Positions 21,535 to 24,466 of a stretch of 24,466 nt of DNA are shown one piece after another (position 1 is the stretch's first letter; each line of letters begins with the position of its first letter). Made by a program: the position numbers and the translations under genes. Source of the DNA: DASRZM01 sp035686365 (lineage in GTDB: Bacteria; Pseudomonadota; Gammaproteobacteria; Xanthomonadales; Xanthomonadaceae). The notes under the pieces are model-generated. The model worked only from the letters and a program-made list of their open reading frames with translations, had not been told where the DNA came from and did no database searches. The stretch covers positions 1-24,466 of the forward strand of contig DASRZM010000102.1 in the NCBI GenBank assembly GCA_035686365.1, in the 5' to 3' direction.

Positions 21535-22569
21535 GTGGGAAAGCCGACTCACGTACTGGCGCGGCACCTGGCGGCAGACCCGCTGGCACCGGTGTGGCTG
21601 ATCGCCAGCGGCGAACCCCTGCTGGTCATGGAGGCTGCCGACGCCGTGCGCCTGCGCGCCCGTGAGCTCGGGTATTCGGAGCGCACGGTTTTGGAGGTCG
21701 ATGGCCGCTTCGACTGGGCCGACTTTGGCGCCGCACTGGGCGAGCGGTCCCTGTTCGCCAGCCGGCGGATCATCGAGCTGCGCCTGCCGACCGGGCGCCC
21801 CGGCCGGGAAGGCGCCGAGGCGATCGCCGCCTTTGCCCGCGATCCGGTGCCCGACCTCCTGCTGCTGGTGCTGGCCGGCCAGTGGAGCCGCAGTCACGAG
21901 GTCGCCTGGGTCAAGGCGGTCGACAAGGCCGGCGTGCTGCTGCCGCTGTGGCCGCCGCGCAGCCACGAGCTGCCGGGCTGGATCCGCGACCGGATGGCCG
22001 CGCGCGGGCTGGCGGCCGACCATGCAGCAACCGGTCTGATCGCCGAGCGGGTCGAAGGCAACCTGCTGGCCGCCGCCCAGGAGATCGACAAGCTGCTGCT
22101 GCTGAAGGGCCCCGGACGGCTGGACGTCGACGAACTCGCGCGCCTGATCGCCGACAGCGCGCGGTTCGATACGTTCGGCATGACCGAGGCCGCCCTGTCC
22201 GGCGATGCGCCACGGGCCCTTCGAATGCTGCGTGGGCTGCGCGCGGAAGGCGAGGCCATCCAGCGCATCGTCGCCTGGCTGTCCGGGCAGATCGCGACCG
22301 CCGTGGAGCTGGCCACGGTCAAGGCCTCCGGCGGCAACCTGGGGCAGGCGATGCAGCGGGCCGGCCTCTGGCAATCGCGCCAGGGCGCCTTCAGGAGTGC
22401 GCTGGCCCGCGCCGACGCGCGCCACTTCGAACGCCTGCTGGCCGACCTGGCGCATGTGGACCAGGTCAGCAAGGGCCGGCCGCCAGGCGATGCCTGGCTC
22501 GAGCTCGAGCGCCTGCTGCTGGCGCTGGCGCAGCCGCCTCTGCGCCGGAAACTGGGCGTCGGGGCCTGA
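21535..22569 (+). CDS. holA: DNA polymerase III delta subunit
   Basis: This 344-residue clamp-loader subunit opens the beta clamp during DNA replication. LARHLAADPLAPVWLIASGEPLLVMEAADAV opens the protein in the HolA manner. ERSLFASRRIIELRLP and LIAERVEGNLLAAAQEIDKL (domains I-II) follow, then DSARFDTFGMTEAALSGDA and the C-terminal collar domain. Length matches E. coli (343). The GTG at 21535 lies four bases after the lptE stop; no better start precedes the conserved HVLARHL. It is part of the lptE operon. Confidence 0.96.
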   Translation: MGKPTHVLARHLAADPLAPVWLIASGEPLLVMEAADAVRLRARELGYSERTVLEVDGRFDWADFGAALGERSLFASRRIIELRLPTGRPGREGAEAIAAFARDPVPDLLLLVLAGQWSRSHEVAWVKAVDKAGVLLPLWPPRSHELPGWIRDRMAARGLAADHAATGLIAERVEGNLLAAAQEIDKLLLLKGPGRLDVDELARLIADSARFDTFGMTEAALSGDAPRALRMLRGLRAEGEAIQRIVAWLSGQIATAVELATVKASGGNLGQAMQRAGLWQSRQGAFRSALARADARHFERLLADLAHVDQVSKGRPPGDAWLELERLLLALAQPPLRRKLGVGA

Positions 22570-22572
22570 ACG

Positions 22573-23247
22573 GTGGCGGGCGCCGGGACCCCGGCAGCGC
22601 AGCCGTGCGAGATGACGCTGCTGTACGGCGGCACCTTCGACCCGGTCCACAACGGCCACCTGGCGGCCGCACGCCATGCCGGCGAGATCCTCGCTGCGCC
22701 GGTGGTGTTCGTTCCCGCCGGCGACCCGCCCCATCGTGCCGCCCCGGGCGCGGCCGCACGCCATCGCCTGGCGATGCTGCGGCTGGCGCTGGCCGGACAG
22801 CCGGGCTTCCGGATCGACACCTGCGAGATGGAGCGCCCGGGGCGCTCCTACAGCGTGGATACGCTCGCCCACTGGCGCGGCCGGATCGGCCAGAACGCGC
22901 CGCTGGCCTGGCTGGTGGGGGCCGATGCATTCAGCGGCCTGCACCATTGGCAGCGCTGGGAGGACCTGCTGGCGCTGGCGCATTTCGTGGTCGCGGTACG
23001 GCCCGGACACCCGATCGAGCCCCTGCCCGAGCCGCTGGCGGCGCATTGCCGCGACCGCTGGGCCGGAGCGCCCGCAGACCTGTGCGGCGCACCGGCCGGT
23101 CGCCTGCTGCGGCTGGACATGCCGCCGCATGCCGGTTCGGCCTCGGCGTTGCGGCGCCGGATCGCAGCCGGGGAGCCCTGGGAGGCTCAGGTGCCGACGC
23201 CGGTGGCGGCCTATATCCGCGCGCATGGCCTGTACCGGCAGGCTTGA
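22573..23247 (+). CDS. nadD: Nicotinate-nucleotide adenylyltransferase
   Basis: This protein of up to 224 residues transfers AMP from ATP to nicotinate mononucleotide in NAD synthesis. YGGTFDPVHNGHLAAARHA holds the nucleotidyl-transferase HxGH site, and RPGRSYSVDTL, WLVGADAFSGLHHWQRWEDLL and a C-terminal SASALRRRI (in place of the common SSTxIR) follow. Two starts are possible: GTG at 22573, three bases after the holA stop, with GGGG upstream, or ATG at 22612, just five residues before the GGTFDP core. The first 13 residues show no conservation I can recognise, so the shorter form is a real alternative. The stop lies in the putative rsfS promoter region. Confidence 0.95.
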   Translation: MAGAGTPAAQPCEMTLLYGGTFDPVHNGHLAAARHAGEILAAPVVFVPAGDPPHRAAPGAAARHRLAMLRLALAGQPGFRIDTCEMERPGRSYSVDTLAHWRGRIGQNAPLAWLVGADAFSGLHHWQRWEDLLALAHFVVAVRPGHPIEPLPEPLAAHCRDRWAGAPADLCGAPAGRLLRLDMPPHAGSASALRRRIAAGEPWEAQVPTPVAAYIRAHGLYRQA

Positions 23248-23269
23248 TGCGACGGCAAGCTCCGGTGCT

Positions 23270-23275
23270 TATACT
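23270..23275 (+). promoter_or_regulatory. Candidate -10 for rsfS-rlmH
   Basis: TATACT, a 5/6 match to consensus, lies 22 bp past the nadD stop. A TTGATG hexamer overlaps the nadD end but the 20-bp spacing is long. A start near 23282 would suit the TTG start of rsfS at 23313. Confidence 0.4.
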
Positions 23276-23312
23276 CGGCTCGTGGTTTCCACAATCTGGA
23301 GGTAGCGAACAC

Positions 23313-23723
23313 TTGACCGCCCACGCCAAAGTCATCAAGACCACCCTTCCCGAACCCCCGCCCGCTCCACAGGACCTGCTGGTCCAGGTCCACGCCGCCC
23401 TCGAAGAGATCAAGGCCCGCGACGTCAGCGAAATCGACGTGCGCGGCAAGACCTCGATCACCGACTACATGGTGATCGCCTCGGGCACCTCCACCCGCCA
23501 CGTGAAGTCGATCGCCGACCAGGTGATCCGGCATGCCAAGCGCCTGAACGTCCAGCCGCTGGGCGTGGAGGGCGAGCGCGAGGCCGAATGGGTGCTGGTG
23601 GACCTGGGCGACGTGCTGGTGCACGTCATGCTGCCGCGCACGCGCGAGTTCTACGGTCTGGAACGGCTGTGGACCGTAGGCGACAGCGCGCCGCCGGAAC
23701 AACTCATCACGGCCGAGGCGTGA
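23313..23723 (+). CDS. rsfS: Ribosomal silencing factor RsfS
   Basis: This 136-residue protein binds ribosomal protein uL14 and keeps the subunits apart when nutrients are scarce. The RsfS fold is plain: ALEEIKARDVSEIDVRGKTS, TDYMVIASGTSTRHVKSIAD, PLGVEGEREAEWVLVDLGDV and VHVMLPRTREFYGLERLW. The chosen start is TTG at 23313 with GGAGG at 23298-23302, giving an N-terminus (TAHAKVIKT) like relatives. ATG at 23247, overlapping the nadD stop, would add 22 residues with no family resemblance, but cannot be ruled out. It is followed after 35 bp by rlmH. Confidence 0.95.
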   Translation: MTAHAKVIKTTLPEPPPAPQDLLVQVHAALEEIKARDVSEIDVRGKTSITDYMVIASGTSTRHVKSIADQVIRHAKRLNVQPLGVEGEREAEWVLVDLGDVLVHVMLPRTREFYGLERLWTVGDSAPPEQLITAEA

Positions 23724-23758
23724 TCCGCGCCCGGTTGCGCTGACGCCGGGCCGCAGCC

Positions 23759-24232
23759 ATGCGCGCGAGCCTGATCGCCGTGGGTACCGGCATGCCCCAG
23801 TGGGTCGATGCCGGCACCGCCGAGTACCGCAGGCGTCTGTCGCACTGGCTGCCGCTGGACCTGGTCGAGATCGCCCCGGGCGATCGCGCCAGGTCGCGCG
23901 ATCCGCGCCGCGCCATCGCCGAGGAGGGCCAGCGCCTGATCGCTGCGATCCCCAAGGACGCATGGGTCGTGCTGTGCGACGCGCGCGGCAAGTCCCACAG
24001 CAGCGAATCGCTGGCCCAACGCCTGCAGCACTGGCGAATGCAGGGCCGCGACCTGGCCTTTGTGGTCGGCGGCCCGGACGGATTCGCCGACGAGGTCCGC
24101 CAGGGCGCCCACGAAACCTGGTCGCTGGGCCCGATGACCCTGCCGCATCCGCTGGCCCGGCTGGTGATCATCGAGCAGCTGTACCGCGCCGCCAGCATCC
24201 TGGCCAACCATCCCTACCACCGCGGCGGCTAG
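23759..24232 (+). CDS. rlmH: 23S rRNA pseudouridine-1915 N3-methyltransferase RlmH
   Basis: This 157-residue SPOUT methyltransferase (E. coli 155) methylates pseudouridine 1915 in helix 69 of 23S rRNA. LIAVGTGMPQWVDAG, LCDARGKSHSSE, FVVGGPDGFAD and the knot end LPHPLARLVIIEQLYRAASILANHPYHRGG match the family end to end. The start ATG at 23759 is the only one that fits, although the Shine-Dalgarno sequence is poor. It is the last gene of the lptE operon in this window. Confidence 0.97.
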   Translation: MRASLIAVGTGMPQWVDAGTAEYRRRLSHWLPLDLVEIAPGDRARSRDPRRAIAEEGQRLIAAIPKDAWVVLCDARGKSHSSESLAQRLQHWRMQGRDLAFVVGGPDGFADEVRQGAHETWSLGPMTLPHPLARLVIIEQLYRAASILANHPYHRGG

Positions 24233-24466
24233 CCACGCTCGAGCGGCCCGTTCCGATGGCGCCAGCCCGCGTAATGTTCTTCCCCATTCGCTCCGGGCGT
24301 ACGTGCGCAGCGCCGGCGTCGAAGGACGCCCGGTGCCGCGGCGTCATTTCGTTGCGCCACTGTCCATGGGGTTGTGTCTCCGCACGCCGTGCCGCGGTCC
24401 GGGATCCCTTGCCGGGGGACGCCGTGAATCCGTCCATGGAGGCTCAGACGCGCCATCCATGGCGCG
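24233..24466. other. Non-coding right end with extragenic repeat-like sequence
   Basis: These 234 bp after rlmH have no believable gene; short frames here lack any recognisable protein pattern. CCATGG-centred inverted segments appear near 24361-24466 (GTCCATGGGG, CCGTCCATGGAGG, then the palindrome listed at 24449). This looks like a dispersed intergenic repeat entering the window, cut by its edge. Confidence 0.5.
24449..24466. repeat. Palindrome shared with 444-461
   Basis: CGCGCCAT-CC-ATGGCGCG, identical to the inner palindrome of the stem-loop at 398-480, including the preceding A. The window ends inside or at the edge of the element. Confidence 0.7.

Noticed and set aside
21499..23226. 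575-codon minus-strand frame across holA and nadD
   Set aside because: Antisense shadow; both sense genes have clear family motifs and operon spacing.
1..24466. CRISPR arrays, tRNA or rRNA genes, insertion sequences, riboswitches
   Set aside because: No regularly spaced direct repeats, cloverleaf or rRNA-like tracts, transposase frames or recognisable riboswitch cores were seen on either strand.

Overview
This is a high-GC gammaproteobacterial chromosome segment. The housekeeping set leuS / lptE-holA-nadD-rsfS-rlmH, SemiSWEET and CnoX genes, and GTAG-headed extragenic palindromes together suggest a Xanthomonadales (Lysobacterales)-like denitrifier. That placement is an inference from gene content, not a phylogeny.

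Left flank (1-3245, minus strand): a DUF4442-type gene cut by the window edge; a thioredoxin-TPR co-chaperone (cnoX/ybbN) bracketed by two inverted copies of a ~108-bp double palindrome; and a secreted metal-dependent amidohydrolase translationally coupled to a three-helix SemiSWEET transporter.

Core (3425-21029): leuS is followed at once by an Fnr-family regulator instead of lptE, its usual partner. About 15 kb of anaerobic and denitrification genes fill the gap: a tandem universal stress protein; an outer-membrane porin; nirK (lipoprotein Cu nitrite reductase with a C-terminal cytochrome c)-nirV-sco; nnrS-sirB-PLP decarboxylase; a Cds1/CysK-like PLP enzyme; a pirin; and hemN with a second Fnr paralogue. 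Six TTGAY-N4-RTCAR boxes sit at nearly the same distance from a -10-like hexamer (outer edge to outer edge 42 bp in five, 41 bp in one). They precede usp, nirK, nnrS, a truncated 20-codon ORF, the Cds1-like gene and hemN, so the region reads as one oxygen/NO-responsive regulon that carries its own regulators. No NO reductase is present, but a promoter-bearing 5' remnant resembling a quinol NO-reductase start lies next to nnrS.

Right flank (21030-24232, plus strand): lptE-holA-nadD-rsfS-rlmH in standard order. The last 234 bp are non-coding and end in a palindrome that also occurs near the left end of the window.
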